Assembly (NCBI GenBank): GCA_009731375.1
Contig: BJOX01000282.1
Span: 581,921 to 615,327, forward strand
Source: Paulinella micropora
Taxonomy: Eukaryota; Cercozoa; Imbricatea; Euglyphida
Length of the DNA stretch: 33,407 bases
Direction of reading: 5' to 3'
Of this stretch, positions 1 to 18,118 are shown piece by piece; position 1 is the first letter of the stretch; every line of letters starts with the position of its first letter. Both the position numbers and the translations under genes were made by a program. The notes below the pieces were generated by a model. It was not told the DNA's origin, did no database searches, and was given only the letters and a program-made list of their open reading frames with translations.

Positions 1-73
1 GCCCGGGGGGGGGGGGGGGGGGGGGAATGGCTTCGTTATCACCGTGATCATCATCCTCATCATGACCATCATC
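1..73. repeat. G homopolymer and higher-order minisatellite fragment
   Basis: The window opens with a run of about 20 G, a possible sequencing or assembly artefact. It is followed by GGAATGGCTTCGTTATCACCG and a CATCATC-rich stretch. The same order (gaggaat-tgctt-atcaccg-catcatcatc) recurs at about 549-590 and 640-700, so this is the edge of a larger repeat unit that also includes the 29-bp minisatellite. Confidence 0.6.
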
Positions 74-540
74 CTCTTGCTTGTTGCTTGTAGAAGTATT
101 TACTCTTGCTTGTTGCTTGTAGGAGTGTTTACTCTTGCTTGTTCCTTGTACGAGTATTTACTCTTGCTTGTTGCTTGTAGGAGTATTTACTCTTGCTTGT
201 TGCTTGTAGGAGTATTTACTCTTGCTTGTTGCTTGTACGAGTGTTCACTCTTGCTTGTTGCTTGTAGGAGTGTTTACTCTTGCTTGTTGCTTGTAGGAGT
301 ATTTACTCTTGCTTGTTCCTTGTAGGAGTATCTACTCTTGCTTGTTCCTTGTAGGAGTATTTACTCTTGCTTGTTGCTTGTACGAGTGTTTACTCTTGCT
401 TGTTGCTTGTAGGAGTGTTTACTCTTGCTTGTTGCTTGTAGGAGTATTTACTCCTGCTTGTTGCTTGTACGAGTATTTACTCTTGCTTGTTGCTTGTACG
501 AGTGTTTACTCTTGCTTGTTGCTTGTGTGAGTGTTTTATG
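74..540 (+). repeat. 29-bp minisatellite, about 16 copies
   Basis: Head-to-tail units of about 29 bp contain TTGCTTGTAGGAGTGTTTAC with scattered substitutions (GTAGGAG/GTACGAG, GTGTTT/GTATTT, TTGCTT/TTCCTT). The period is not a multiple of 3, so the hydrophobic repeated peptides read from it are artefacts. The unit contains GCTTGTAG|GAGTGTT, which is also the splice acceptor and first exon bases of the exon at 733. The array therefore looks like an amplified intron-exon junction. Confidence 0.85.
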
Positions 541-732
541 TACGACCTCGGGAGGAAATAGCTTCGTTATCACCGTCATCATCATCCGCAATGTTCTTCT
601 TGCTTGTTCCCCTTGTAGGAGTGTTTTATATACGACCCCGGGGAGGAATTGCTTATGATCACCGCTATCATCATCCTCATCCTCATCATCATCATCATCA
701 TCCGCAAGGTTCTTCTTGCTTGTTGCTTGTAG
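541..732 (+). repeat. Degenerate exon-derived copies upstream of exon 733
   Basis: Two blocks (about 531-596 and 618-700) each read as GAGTGTT, then TTATGTACGACCTCGGGAGGAA or a close variant, then a CATCATC-rich stretch and CTTGCTTGTTG. They resemble the start of the exon at 733 (GAGTGTTCATGTATGACCGC) with substitutions and small indels. One carries an in-frame TAG, so they are unlikely to be used as exons. Confidence 0.6.
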
Positions 733-787
733 GAGTGTTCATGTATGACCGCGAGGAACTGCGCAGACACGCCAAACAGTGCGCGCG
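733..787 (+). CDS. Internal exon of unrecognised plus-strand gene
   Basis: A GCTTGTAG acceptor and a GCGCGCG|GTCAGC donor enclose 55 bp. Read from the third base it gives VFMYDREELRRHAKQCA plus a split Arg, an amphipathic charged segment unlike the repeats around it. The exon ends in phase 2. It cannot join the exon at 2108 directly, since that would create a stop, so an exon is probably missing in the 918-N gap, or one boundary is wrong. No family is recognised. Confidence 0.5.
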
Positions 788-797
788 GTCAGCACTC

Positions 798-859
<62 letters not shown>

Positions 860-1838
860 CTACCTACCTACCTACCTACNNNNNNNNNNNNNNNNNNNNN
901 NNNNNNNNNNNNNNNNNNNNNNNNNNNNNNNNNNNNNNNNNNNNNNNNNNNNNNNNNNNNNNNNNNNNNNNNNNNNNNNNNNNNNNNNNNNNNNNNNNNN
1001 NNNNNNNNNNNNNNNNNNNNNNNNNNNNNNNNNNNNNNNNNNNNNNNNNNNNNNNNNNNNNNNNNNNNNNNNNNNNNNNNNNNNNNNNNNNNNNNNNNNN
1101 NNNNNNNNNNNNNNNNNNNNNNNNNNNNNNNNNNNNNNNNNNNNNNNNNNNNNNNNNNNNNNNNNNNNNNNNNNNNNNNNNNNNNNNNNNNNNNNNNNNN
1201 NNNNNNNNNNNNNNNNNNNNNNNNNNNNNNNNNNNNNNNNNNNNNNNNNNNNNNNNNNNNNNNNNNNNNNNNNNNNNNNNNNNNNNNNNNNNNNNNNNNN
1301 NNNNNNNNNNNNNNNNNNNNNNNNNNNNNNNNNNNNNNNNNNNNNNNNNNNNNNNNNNNNNNNNNNNNNNNNNNNNNNNNNNNNNNNNNNNNNNNNNNNN
1401 NNNNNNNNNNNNNNNNNNNNNNNNNNNNNNNNNNNNNNNNNNNNNNNNNNNNNNNNNNNNNNNNNNNNNNNNNNNNNNNNNNNNNNNNNNNNNNNNNNNN
1501 NNNNNNNNNNNNNNNNNNNNNNNNNNNNNNNNNNNNNNNNNNNNNNNNNNNNNNNNNNNNNNNNNNNNNNNNNNNNNNNNNNNNNNNNNNNNNNNNNNNN
1601 NNNNNNNNNNNNNNNNNNNNNNNNNNNNNNNNNNNNNNNNNNNNNNNNNNNNNNNNNNNNNNNNNNNNNNNNNNNNNNNNNNNNNNNNNNNNNNNNNNNN
1701 NNNNNNNNNNNNNNNNNNNNNNNNNNNNNNNNNNNNNNNNNNNNNNNNNNNNNNNNNNNNNNNNNNNNNNNNNNNNNNNNNNNNNNNNNNNNNNNNNTTT
1801 TTTTTTTTTTTTTTTTTTTCTTTCTTTCTTTCTTTCTT

Positions 1839-1873
<35 letters not shown>

Positions 1874-2107
1874 AGGGCCAGATGTACTACGGGGTATGTA
1901 TGTCGTGTACACAGGTGGTGGTGTGATCTGGTGCATGTTATGTTTGTATGTCATGTCATGGTGTGTCATTTGATTACATATGGTGACAGATTGTGTCATG
2001 TTGTGTAATATTATGTGATTGTTATGCTATTGCCATGTGATTGTTACATTCTCGTTGTGATTGTTACATGATAGTTGTGTTGTTGTTATGCTCTCATCGT
2101 CTCTTAG
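788..2107. repeat. Intron or gap region: (CT)n, (CTAC)n, N gap, T and TTTC runs
   Basis: (TC)n runs about 799-857 and (CTAC)n 858-879. An N gap covers 880-1797, followed by a T run, TTTC repeats to 1843 and (TC)n to 1870. 1871-2107 is unique but low-complexity DNA with repeated TGTTATG and GTGATTGTTA words. No gene is visible. The pyrimidine strand is the sense strand of the flanking exons. Confidence 0.8.
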
Positions 2108-2164
2108 GTGAAAAAGGACGCGGAAAAGTACGTGGACAAGCGAAACAGAGATCGCTTTGACAAG
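2108..2164 (+). CDS. Internal exon of unrecognised plus-strand gene
   Basis: A CGTCTCTTAG acceptor and GACAAG|GTTGAC donor bound 57 bp, exactly 19 codons. The only open frame gives VKKDAEKYVDKRNRDRFDK, strongly charged and probably helical. No domain is recognised. Confidence rests on matching splice sites, an open frame and a non-repetitive sequence in an otherwise repetitive stretch. Confidence 0.5.
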
Positions 2165-2460
2165 GTTGACAGGGGAGGGGGGGGGGGGGGGGGGGGGGGA
2201 AAGGGGGGGNNNNNNNNNNNNNNNNNNNNNNNNNNNNNNNNNNNNNNNNNNNNNNNNNNNNNNNNNNNNNNNNNNNNNNNNNNNNNNNNNNNNNNNNNNN
2301 NNNNNNNNNNNNNNNNNNNNNNNNNNNNNNNNNNNNNNNNNNNNNNNNNNTCAGAAGAGGGGTCACGTATGTTTTGCATCTGTTGTGATGTTGATGACCG
2401 CGCAGTGACTCTAAAACCTCACAGCGTCCCGAAGACAACAAACACGGTCAGAGCTACCTG
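2165..2460. other. G run, 141-N gap and short unique stretch
   Basis: After the donor there is a long G run (2175-2209) and an N gap (2210-2350). The 110 bp after the gap (2351-2460) is non-repetitive, including GTCACGTATGTTTTGCATCTGT, but I cannot assign a splice-bounded exon to it. Confidence 0.5.
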
Positions 2461-2465
2461 CCTAC

Positions 2466-2496
<31 letters not shown>

Positions 2497-2551
2497 GCTA
2501 GCTAGCTAGCTAGATAGCTAGCTAGCTATCTAGCTATCTAGCTAGATTTAT

Positions 2552-2582
<31 letters not shown>

Positions 2583-2631
2583 GTCTATCTATCTGTCTGT
2601 CTGTCTGTCTCTGTCTGTCTGTCTGTCTGTC

Positions 2632-2665
<34 letters not shown>

Positions 2666-2669
2666 GATC

Positions 2670-2730
<61 letters not shown>

Positions 2731-2740
2731 CTTGTGTGTG
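2461..2740 (+). repeat. (CTAT)n/(CTAG)n/(CTGT)n tetranucleotide array
   Basis: Contiguous CTAT units alternate with blocks of GCTA and TGTC. It is intron DNA of the plus-strand gene. Confidence 0.9.
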
Positions 2741-3137
2741 TAGGTCAAATGTCGCCTAATGGTGGTGTGCATCGCCTTCCATCTCCAGCAACCTCCCCCT
2801 CCGGTCTTGATCTAAGATGATGATGGATGATGGATGATGATGATGATGATGTGGTGATGATGATGGTGATGGTGATGGTGGTCGTGGTGGTGGTGGTGGT
2901 GGTGATGATGATGATGATGGTGATGATGATGGTGATGATGATGGTGGTGGTGGTGGTGGTGATGATGATGATGATGATGATGATGATGACGGTAATGATG
3001 ATGATATGATGGTGATGATGATGATGGTGGTGGTGGTGGTGATGATGGTGATGATGATGATGATGATGGCGATGATGATGATGGTGATGATGATGATGAT
3101 CGTGGTGGTGGTGGTGGTGGTGATGATGATGATGATC

Positions 3138-3169
<32 letters not shown>

Positions 3170-3284
3170 CAAATATCGCGCTATGGTGGTGTGCGTGGCC
3201 TCCCATCTCCCGCTACCTCTACCTCAGCTACCTCTACCTCAGCTACCTCTACCTCACCCTCCGCACTTACTCCATCTGCCTATG
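2741..3284 (+). repeat. GAT/GGT trinucleotide array between two copies of a diverged unit
   Basis: A (GATGGT)-type array fills 2817-3168. It is flanked by two diverged copies of one unit: GTCAAATGTCGCCTAATGGT (2742-) and ATCAAATATCGCGCTATGGT (3167-). Both continue GGTGTGC-TC-GCC-TCCCATCTCC. A third, partial copy starts at 4385 (ATGGTGTGCGCCGCCTCCCA). The first follows GTGTGTAG, so these may be degenerate exon-start copies. Histidine- or isoleucine-rich readings of the array are artefacts. Confidence 0.6.
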
Positions 3285-3306
3285 CATCTATCTATCTATC
3301 TATCTA

Positions 3307-3351
<45 letters not shown>

Positions 3352-4165
3352 CGTTTATCTATCGATCTGTCTATCTATCTATCTATCTATCTATCTATAT
3401 ATCTATCTATCTATCTATCTGCTTACCTCCCTACCTACCTATCTATCTATCTATCTATCTTTCTATCTATCTATCTGTCTGTCTATCTATCTATCTGTCT
3501 GTCTATCTATCTATCTACCTATCTATATCTATATCTATATCTATATCTATATCTATATCTATATTTATATCTATATCTATATCTATATCTATATCTATAC
3601 CTATACCTATACCTATACCTATATCTATACCTATATCTATATCTATATATCTATATCTATATCTATATCTTTATCTATATCTATATCTATATCTATATCT
3701 AATCTATATCTATATCTATATTTATATCTATATCTATATCTATATCTATATCTATATCTATATATTATATATCTATATCTATATCTATATCTATATATCT
3801 ATATCAAAATCAAAATCTATATCTATATATCTATATATCTATATATCTATACATCTATATATCTATATCTATATCTATATCTATATCTTTATCTATATCT
3901 ATATCTATATATCTATATATCTATATCTATATCTATATCTATATATATATCTATAATTATATATATATCTATATCTATATCTATATCTATATATCTATAT
4001 ATCTATATCTATATATCTATATCTATATCTATATCTATATCTATATCTCTATCTATCTCTATCTATCTATATCTATCTATCTATCTATCTATCTATCTAC
4101 CTACCTACCTACCTACCTACCTACCTACCTACCTACCTACCTACCTGCCTACCTATCTGTCTTTT

Positions 4166-4196
<31 letters not shown>

Positions 4197-4342
4197 ATAT
4201 CTATCTATATATCTATCTATTTATCTATCTAATTATCTATCTATCTATCTATCTATCGATCTATCTATCGATCTATCTATCGATCTATCTATCGATCTAT
4301 CTATCGATCTATCTAGCGATCTATCTAGCGATCTATCGAGCG

Positions 4343-4382
<40 letters not shown>

Positions 4383-4384
4383 CC
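3285..4384 (+). repeat. 1.1-kb (CTAT)n and (CTATAT)n microsatellite
   Basis: It is almost pure CTAT, grading into CTATAT and CTATAC hexamers (about 3520-4060), then CTAC (4097-4150), CTGT and CTATCTATCGAT blocks (4255-4345). No gene is present. All open frames are Tyr/Leu/Ile/Ser repeats. Confidence 0.95.
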
Positions 4385-4420
4385 TCATGGTGTGCGCCGC
4401 CTCCCACCCTCCGGTACAAC
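4385..4420 (+). repeat. Third partial copy of the 2742/3167 unit
   Basis: ATGGTGTGCGCCGCCTCCCA followed by CCCTCCGG matches the units at about 2760 and 3182 with a few changes. It links the trinucleotide block with the 41-bp tandem repeat downstream. Confidence 0.5.
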
Positions 4421-4584
4421 TTTATCTACCTGTATATGGATGGATGCTTCATCATCACTACTTTATCTACCTATATATGGATGGATGCTTCATCATCACT
4501 ACTTTATCAACCTATATATGGATGGATGCTTCATCATCACTACTTTATCTACCTATGTATGGATGGATGCTTCATCATCACTAT
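4421..4584 (+). repeat. 41-bp tandem repeat, 4 copies
   Basis: Units start at 4421, 4462, 4503 and 4544 and contain TTTATCTACCTATATATGGA then TGGATGCTTCATCATCACTA, with one or two changes per copy. The period is not a multiple of 3, so it is not a protein repeat. Confidence 0.9.
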
Positions 4585-4785
4585 GGTATCACCATTGACC
4601 AAGAACGATGAGATCAGGGTGAAGATATAGAATGTTTTCATTTGGTCTTTGTCAGCTGTAGGATAAGAGTGAGAACAAGAACCCCCACCCCACCCCCCAC
4701 CCCCCCACACACACACACACACAACAACAACAACAACAAAAAAAAAGGTTTGACGGTTACCGTGTGTTGTGCTGTGTTGGCTCAG
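4585..4785 (+). other. End of intron before exon 4786
   Basis: This holds unique sequence, then C-rich and (CA)n (about 4680-4722), (CAA)n and an A run to 4746. It ends in TGTGCTGTGTTGGCTCAG, a plausible acceptor. Confidence 0.5.
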
Positions 4786-4916
4786 GCTTCCCTGCGTCGA
4801 GTGCAGCGCCTGCTCTCTTCGCTGCCTCGCCCAGCGCAGGGCTCGGCGGCGCAGCTGCTGGGTTACAGAACGGACATGCGGGCGTGGCAGGAATGTCTGT
4901 CGAAGCCATGCTGCAG
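4786..4916 (+). CDS. Exon of unrecognised plus-strand gene, Ala/Gly-rich
   Basis: A TTGGCTCAG acceptor and CTGCAG|GTTTCT donor enclose 131 bp. Entered in phase 1, it reads 43 codons rich in Ala, Gly and Ser, ending GMSVEAMLQ, and leaves in phase 0. That phase fits both downstream last exons (5141 and 6269), which is why I chose this frame. Another frame, starting ASLRRVQRLL, is also open but does not give a sensible last exon. No domain is recognised. Confidence 0.55.
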
Positions 4917-4980
4917 GTTTCTCTATCTATCTATCTATCTATCTATCTATATCTATCTTTCTATCTATCTATCTATCTGT
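4917..4980 (+). repeat. (CTAT)n just after the donor
   Basis: CTAT units begin 3 bases after the GT donor of the 4786 exon. Confidence 0.9.
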
Positions 4981-5121
4981 CTTAGCTTCTTATCTACCCT
5001 TGTAGCTAGCTTCTTACGTTTCTATCTCTTAGCTTCTTATCTACCCTTCTAGCTAGCTTCTTACGTTTCTATCTCTTAGCTTCTTATCTACCCTTGTAGC
5101 TAGCTTCTTACCTTTCTATCT
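4981..5121 (+). repeat. 47-bp tandem repeat, 3 copies
   Basis: Units start at 4981, 5028 and 5075 (CTTAGCTTCTTATCTACCCT, TGTAGCTAGCTTCTTACGTT, TCTATCT) with one or two substitutions. Confidence 0.9.
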
Positions 5122-5140
5122 CTCTTTCTACCTCTGCTAG

Positions 5141-5170
5141 GCCTCGCTGGACGGCAACAGGGAGGAATAG
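5141..5170 (+). CDS. Alternative or decayed last exon (copy of exon 6269)
   Basis: After TACCTCTGCTAG comes GCCTCGCTGGACGGCAACAG, then GGAGGAATAG. In phase 0 it reads ASLDGNREE and stop. The last exon at 6269 starts GCGTCGCTGGACGCTGG and also contains GACGGCAACGTGG, so the two are related. This copy is nearer the 4786 exon and would end the protein with a 9-residue tail instead of a 27-residue acidic tail. It may be a real alternative 3' exon or a dead copy. Confidence 0.4.
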   Translation, partial: ASLDGNREE

Positions 5171-5179
5171 CTTTATCAT

Positions 5180-5210
<31 letters not shown>

Positions 5211-5269
5211 GTCTATCTATCTGTCTATCTATCTATCTATCTATCTATCTAATCTATCTAATCTATCTA

Positions 5270-5300
<31 letters not shown>

Positions 5301-5326
5301 GATCTATCTATCTATCTATCTATCTA
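5171..5326 (+). repeat. (CTAT)n array
   Basis: CTAT units with CTGT and CTAAT interruptions, ending at CTAG just before the 118-bp direct repeat. Confidence 0.9.
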
Positions 5327-6034
5327 GTCTCTTCCGTGCAAACATCACGGCTTAGCTGGGCATCGGGTTTATACTTTACCCACAGACTTCCTTGGTTGAC
5401 GAAATCAGAAGCTCCTTTTTTCTGACATTAGTCGATATCTCATCAGTTGATCTCATCACTTACTCCACGGAGCGAACCAAGGCCATTTGAGGTGTCACTG
5501 ACCCTCCCTTGGGCTTGGTTTTTTTGAAATGGGTGCCATCTGTCGACAGACAGAGAATTAGGGGATGGTGTGGGTGTGCTGGGCCCGTGGTGGGGTGCCT
5601 TATGTGTGCCTAGCCATACCCCTATAAGTCACATTCCGAAATAGAGACGGGAAGCACAATCCTGTTCCCTCAGGGTGCCCTTTCTCGCTTGTTGAGCCCG
5701 GAATAAAACCCACAGTGCTCTGTTGGTTTATACTAGACTGTCGAACAGTCTCGAAACTCCATCTGCTTACTGGGCCCTCTGTAATGGAGGTGGGAGCTCG
5801 TTCTGCAAGGGGCGCTTNNNNNNNNNNGTAATGGAGGTGGGAGCTCGTTCTGCAAGGAGCGCTTATGGAACGAGCCCTGGCCCCGCCTGGTACTAGGGAG
5901 CTTTGGTATTGCCTGTATCAGTCCCTTCCGTGCAAACATCACGGCTTAGCTGGGCATCGGGTTAATACTTTACCCACAGACTTCCTGGTTGACGAAATCA
6001 GAAGCTCCTTTTTTCTGACATTAGTCGATATCTC

Positions 6035-6037
<3 letters not shown>
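5327..6037. repeat. Unit bounded by two 118-bp direct repeats, in (CTAT)n
   Basis: 5327-5444 and 5921-6037 are nearly identical (GTCTCTTCCGTGCAAACATC to GTCGATATCTCATC; a few 1-base differences). They enclose about 476 bp of unique DNA containing an AATAAA and the palindrome ACTGTCGAACAGT. CTAT arrays lie on both outer sides. It could be a small non-autonomous element with terminal direct repeats (TRIM-like), or a simple duplication. An N gap with duplicated flanks (5781-5864) lies inside, so the true internal length is uncertain. Confidence 0.45.
5818..5827. other. Assembly gap with duplicated flanks
   Basis: About 37 bp before the 10 N (GTAATGGAGGTGGGAGCTCG to GCGCTT) is repeated just after it with one substitution. 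This is what two unmerged overlapping contig ends look like. Confidence 0.8.
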
Positions 6038-6096
<59 letters not shown>

Positions 6097-6135
6097 ATAT
6101 CTATCTATCTATCTGTCTGTCTGTCTGTCTGTCTC

Positions 6136-6174
<39 letters not shown>

Positions 6175-6192
6175 GCCTACCTACCTACCTAC

Positions 6193-6248
<56 letters not shown>

Positions 6249-6268
6249 TGTCTATCTATGTCTGCAAG
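6038..6268 (+). repeat. (CTAT)n/(CTGT)n/(CTAC)n array ending at a splice acceptor
   Basis: Tetranucleotide DNA runs to the TCTGCAAG acceptor of the last exon, so (CTAT)n itself serves as the pyrimidine-rich tract. Confidence 0.9.
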
Positions 6269-6352
6269 GCGTCGCTGGACGCTGGTATGGACGGCAACGT
6301 GGACGGCGAGAGTGATGATGACCCGGATTACGACTTCGGACTCGAATCTTAG
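6269..6352 (+). CDS. Last exon of unrecognised plus-strand gene, acidic C-terminus
   Basis: After the TGTCTGCAAG acceptor there are 28 codons to a TAG (6350-6352). They begin [14 protein letters not shown] and end DYDFGLES, a strongly acidic tail. Phase 0 entry matches the exon at 4786-4916. Acidic tails of this kind occur in many nuclear and cytosolic proteins and do not identify a family. The gene direction and the sense (CTAT)n introns agree. Confidence 0.55.
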   Translation, partial: ASLDAGMDGNVDGESDDDPDYDFGLES

Positions 6353-6680
6353 CCATCTTAGCCAACCTTAACCTTACCCCCTAACCCCAACCCTATCCCT
6401 AACAACTCCCTCACCCTTACCCACCCTAAACCTTCCTTCTTCTTTTTTTTTGAATCTGAACCTAAAATCCCCATTTTTGACTTCTTTTGTTCGCTTGTCG
6501 TGTTGTTCTTTTTGTCTTGTCGCATGGTTTCGATCCAAACTACGATTTCTGACTCGAATCTTAACCGATCCTAACCTGTACCATAACCCTAACCCTAACC
6601 CTAACCCTAACCCTCCCTAACCCTAACCCACCCTCAACCTAGCCCCATCCTTCCAGCTATCCCTTCTTTTCTTCGTTCGT
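6353..6680 (+). repeat. Degenerate and perfect CCCTAA interstitial telomere-like repeat
   Basis: The 3' flank of the gene becomes CCCTAACCCC-type DNA (6376-6440) and, at about 6583-6632, several perfect CCCTAA units. Between these lies a second, degenerate copy of the gene tail (GATTTCTGACTCGAATCTTA at 6544, compared with GACTTCGGACTCGAATCTTA at 6332). The stretch is therefore a diverged tandem duplication of about 215 bp. Confidence 0.75.
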
Positions 6681-7260
6681 CTTGTTTTTTTGAAACTCTT
6701 AACCTTGAAGCCTAATCTTTCCTTCCCTTGTTCCCCTTGTGTTGCTCCTCTTTTATCTTGTTATTTTTCTGTAGTCATATCCTGGTGGGCTGTGCACTCA
6801 AATCCTGACGCCCCACTTCTTTTTGTTGTTCTTTTCCTGCTTTTTGTTTTTCTTTCTGTCTTGTCTTGTCTCATCGCTTTGTGTGGTTTTTTTGGTTGTT
6901 GTGGTTGTTGTAATTTGTGTAAATGCCTGTGGTTTGTTAGGGTTAGGGTTAGGGTTAGTGTCTTGTCTTGATCGGCTGCATTTGTAGGTTGTGATTGATA
7001 ACGTCTAGCCTTTACACATTCATAAATACGTATGCACATACATTCTTAGCTACCAACATACATACATACATACATACATACATACATACGTACATACATA
7101 CGTACATACATGCATACATACATACATACACGGATCTTACATTAGACAGGTAGAGAGGCAGGCAGGCAGACAGACAGACCTTGACCACTGTGTCATCTAA
7201 CCAAGGTCTCGGGCCGGGGAAAAAAAAAAAAAAAAAAAAAAATACTACAATTAGCCTACG
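6681..7260. repeat. Intergenic: TTAGGG patch, (CATA)n, CAGG/CAGA runs, A run
   Basis: 6681-6937 is T-rich unique DNA. 6938-6958 has three to four TTAGGG units, opposite in orientation to the CCCTAA block. 7044-7130 is (CATA)n with CGTA variants. 7150-7180 is CAGG/CAGA. An A run of about 23 ends at 7241. No supported gene. Confidence 0.7.
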
Positions 7261-7866
7261 GATCGCCATAGCTTGTCTGCGCTGTCTACAGCACGTTCTG
7301 AGCTCCTGCTTTCTGTCCTAGTCTTTGTAAATGTCTGTCAAATATAAACCATCTTTTTCTGTTATTATTATTATTATTATATTCTTATTATTATTATTTT
7401 TTCTTTAGTTGTGTATGTGGTGTAACAATGGCATGTGGGGGCCGGGGGGCGGCCCACCTGCCAAAGACTAACCCCCTTGTGAAAACAGTTCGAACTTTCT
7501 TTCCCTGCTTGAGAAATTAAGCTAATAGAAGTATACAATGTTTAATACTGAGATAAATACCAGTCTACTATCAACATTTTTTGGTTTAGACGCCTTAATG
7601 CTCAGTCTTTTTACGCAATCACTGTTTCAGTCTCCTCTTCAAGTTAGTTTTTTTTCTTATCACTGAAGACTATGATGATTATTTTTACCGGTAATATCAT
7701 TGTCTGCCTGGCGTCTTTTGAAGTTCCCGGTGAAGCGCATCCTTTTTGAGTGTTATATATTAACACTACTAGTATATATTTAGTAATGACCGTGATTAGT
7801 CAATAGTAAACGGTCAATATTATTAATATTAATACTGTCATCACTTGTGTAACTTTTTTTTTTTCA

Positions 7867-7909
<43 letters not shown>

Positions 7910-8640
7910 CCCTTTNNNNNNNNNNTTCAACATTAGTATTTTATTTTTTCAACGCAAACTTGAACTTCACTGATTGAGGATTTATTGCATAATATTAATA
8001 TTTAGTAAGATTTCGGGTCCGGCAGAGCAGACGTGTGATAGATTTTAAAAAGCCTGGTAGAGCCTCGGCGGGAGCCAGTGTTTTGGCCCGCAGTGCATGT
8101 ACTAGTAATAATAACTGACTTGATACAACTCTTCAGTTGGTCTAATACCACGAAGTGAACGGCCTCTTGATGATTAAAGAACACTATGGCTGCATTGAGT
8201 ACTGCTCTGACTCGGTGGGAGTGAAGTGAATATTATCAGTACCAGTAAATATATAGCCGCTGAGAGCGGTCACTTCGTTTATTCACGGGTCTTGATTCTC
8301 TCTTTCAGTCTAGTACTGCGCAGTGAGGACCGTTCCTTTACCGTCTCCGAGAACACCATCACGTTATTATATTAAAGTCCGTGACATATCCGAAGTTACA
8401 CCGTCTCAGTGACGTAATAATTTATTTACAAGATGAACTTCCGAGTTTACAAATTAGGCTCTGAGAAAGACATGAGTAGTATAGCTTGGATCAGTACTTA
8501 AATGCCTTCAAGTTGATGCACATGTTCTCGCCGCAATATTATTAATCAGCAGTAATTTAAAACATGATAAACATGCCATATTGACTTATATACGGCAGTG
8601 AGTCCGGCATCATTTAACAGTTACAGGCTGCGTGCTACAC
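7261..8640. other. AT-rich intergenic island
   Basis: This holds (TTA)n at 7361-7395, a T run of about 50 (7863-7911) and an N gap (7916-7925). The rest is AT-rich DNA with recurring words (AATATTAATATT, TACTAGTA, TTCAAGT, CAGTGAGT). 7608-7627 matches, with one change, the motif TTTACGCAAGCACTGTTT found also near 19300, 29490 and 29850. No gene is seen. Confidence 0.6.
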
Positions 8641-9231
8641 GTGACTTTGCCAGTCACACGTAAGCCGCTCCGCTCGCACATGTTGGATACTCCAACTGAC
8701 GAGATGAATGATGCGAAAGGGCATGCCTAAGCTTCGCCAAAGCGAATGAGCGTGGCCGTGCCTGCCCTGACACTGTAACTGTTTCAGCAGCGTCACGGTG
8801 TGTGTACGTGAGAGAGAGTGTGGGTGTGTTTGTGACTCTGAGTTACACCTTGACTGATCGCTGCGGTATGAAAGAAGCTGTGGTAAGGCTAAGCCTGGCG
8901 TGACGAGGCACGGTAAGCTACATGTACTATGCACAAAGCAGATAATGTATTATGCACAAGGCAGACGCGCGCAATCAGCGTATTTTTTCTGGTTGCTACA
9001 AGTTTCTGTCTGCATCAGCTGTGAGTTGAGGCCACGCCCCAATGCTTGTGCTACGTTATGTGATGTAACGTTATATTTTGTTATGTCATGTTATGCCATA
9101 TTTCTTTATGTTTTACGTTATATTACGTTATGTTACATTATGTTACGCCTGCTTTCTTATCATCTCCTGTCGGGTGTAGTCGCTGCCCAGGCGCATGCGA
9201 TCACCGCAGCTGCTTGTGCTTGCTATCGCCC
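8641..9231. other. 3' flank of the LPMO-chitinase gene
   Basis: This is mixed-composition DNA with a TTATGTTACG-type degenerate repeat at about 9055-9150. It probably contains the 3' UTR of the minus-strand gene ending at 9232. I see no clear AATAAA on the minus strand near the stop, and no coding sequence. Confidence 0.5.

Positions 9232-18118
<8,887 letters not shown>

Noticed and set aside
74-540. CRISPR-like array of 29-bp repeats
   Set aside because: Units are contiguous with no spacers, and the surroundings are eukaryotic. It is a minisatellite.
531-2008. Long plus- and minus-strand frames across the N gap
   Set aside because: Most of their length is unknown bases flanked by (CT)n and T runs, so no protein is supported.
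2745-3206. His-rich, Ile-rich or Met/Val-rich proteins
   Set aside because: They are readings of a GAT/GGT trinucleotide array in different frames.
3191-4630. Tyr/Leu/Ile/Ser repeat protein of about 480 residues
   Set aside because: It is a reading of the (CTAT)n microsatellite with no unique domain.
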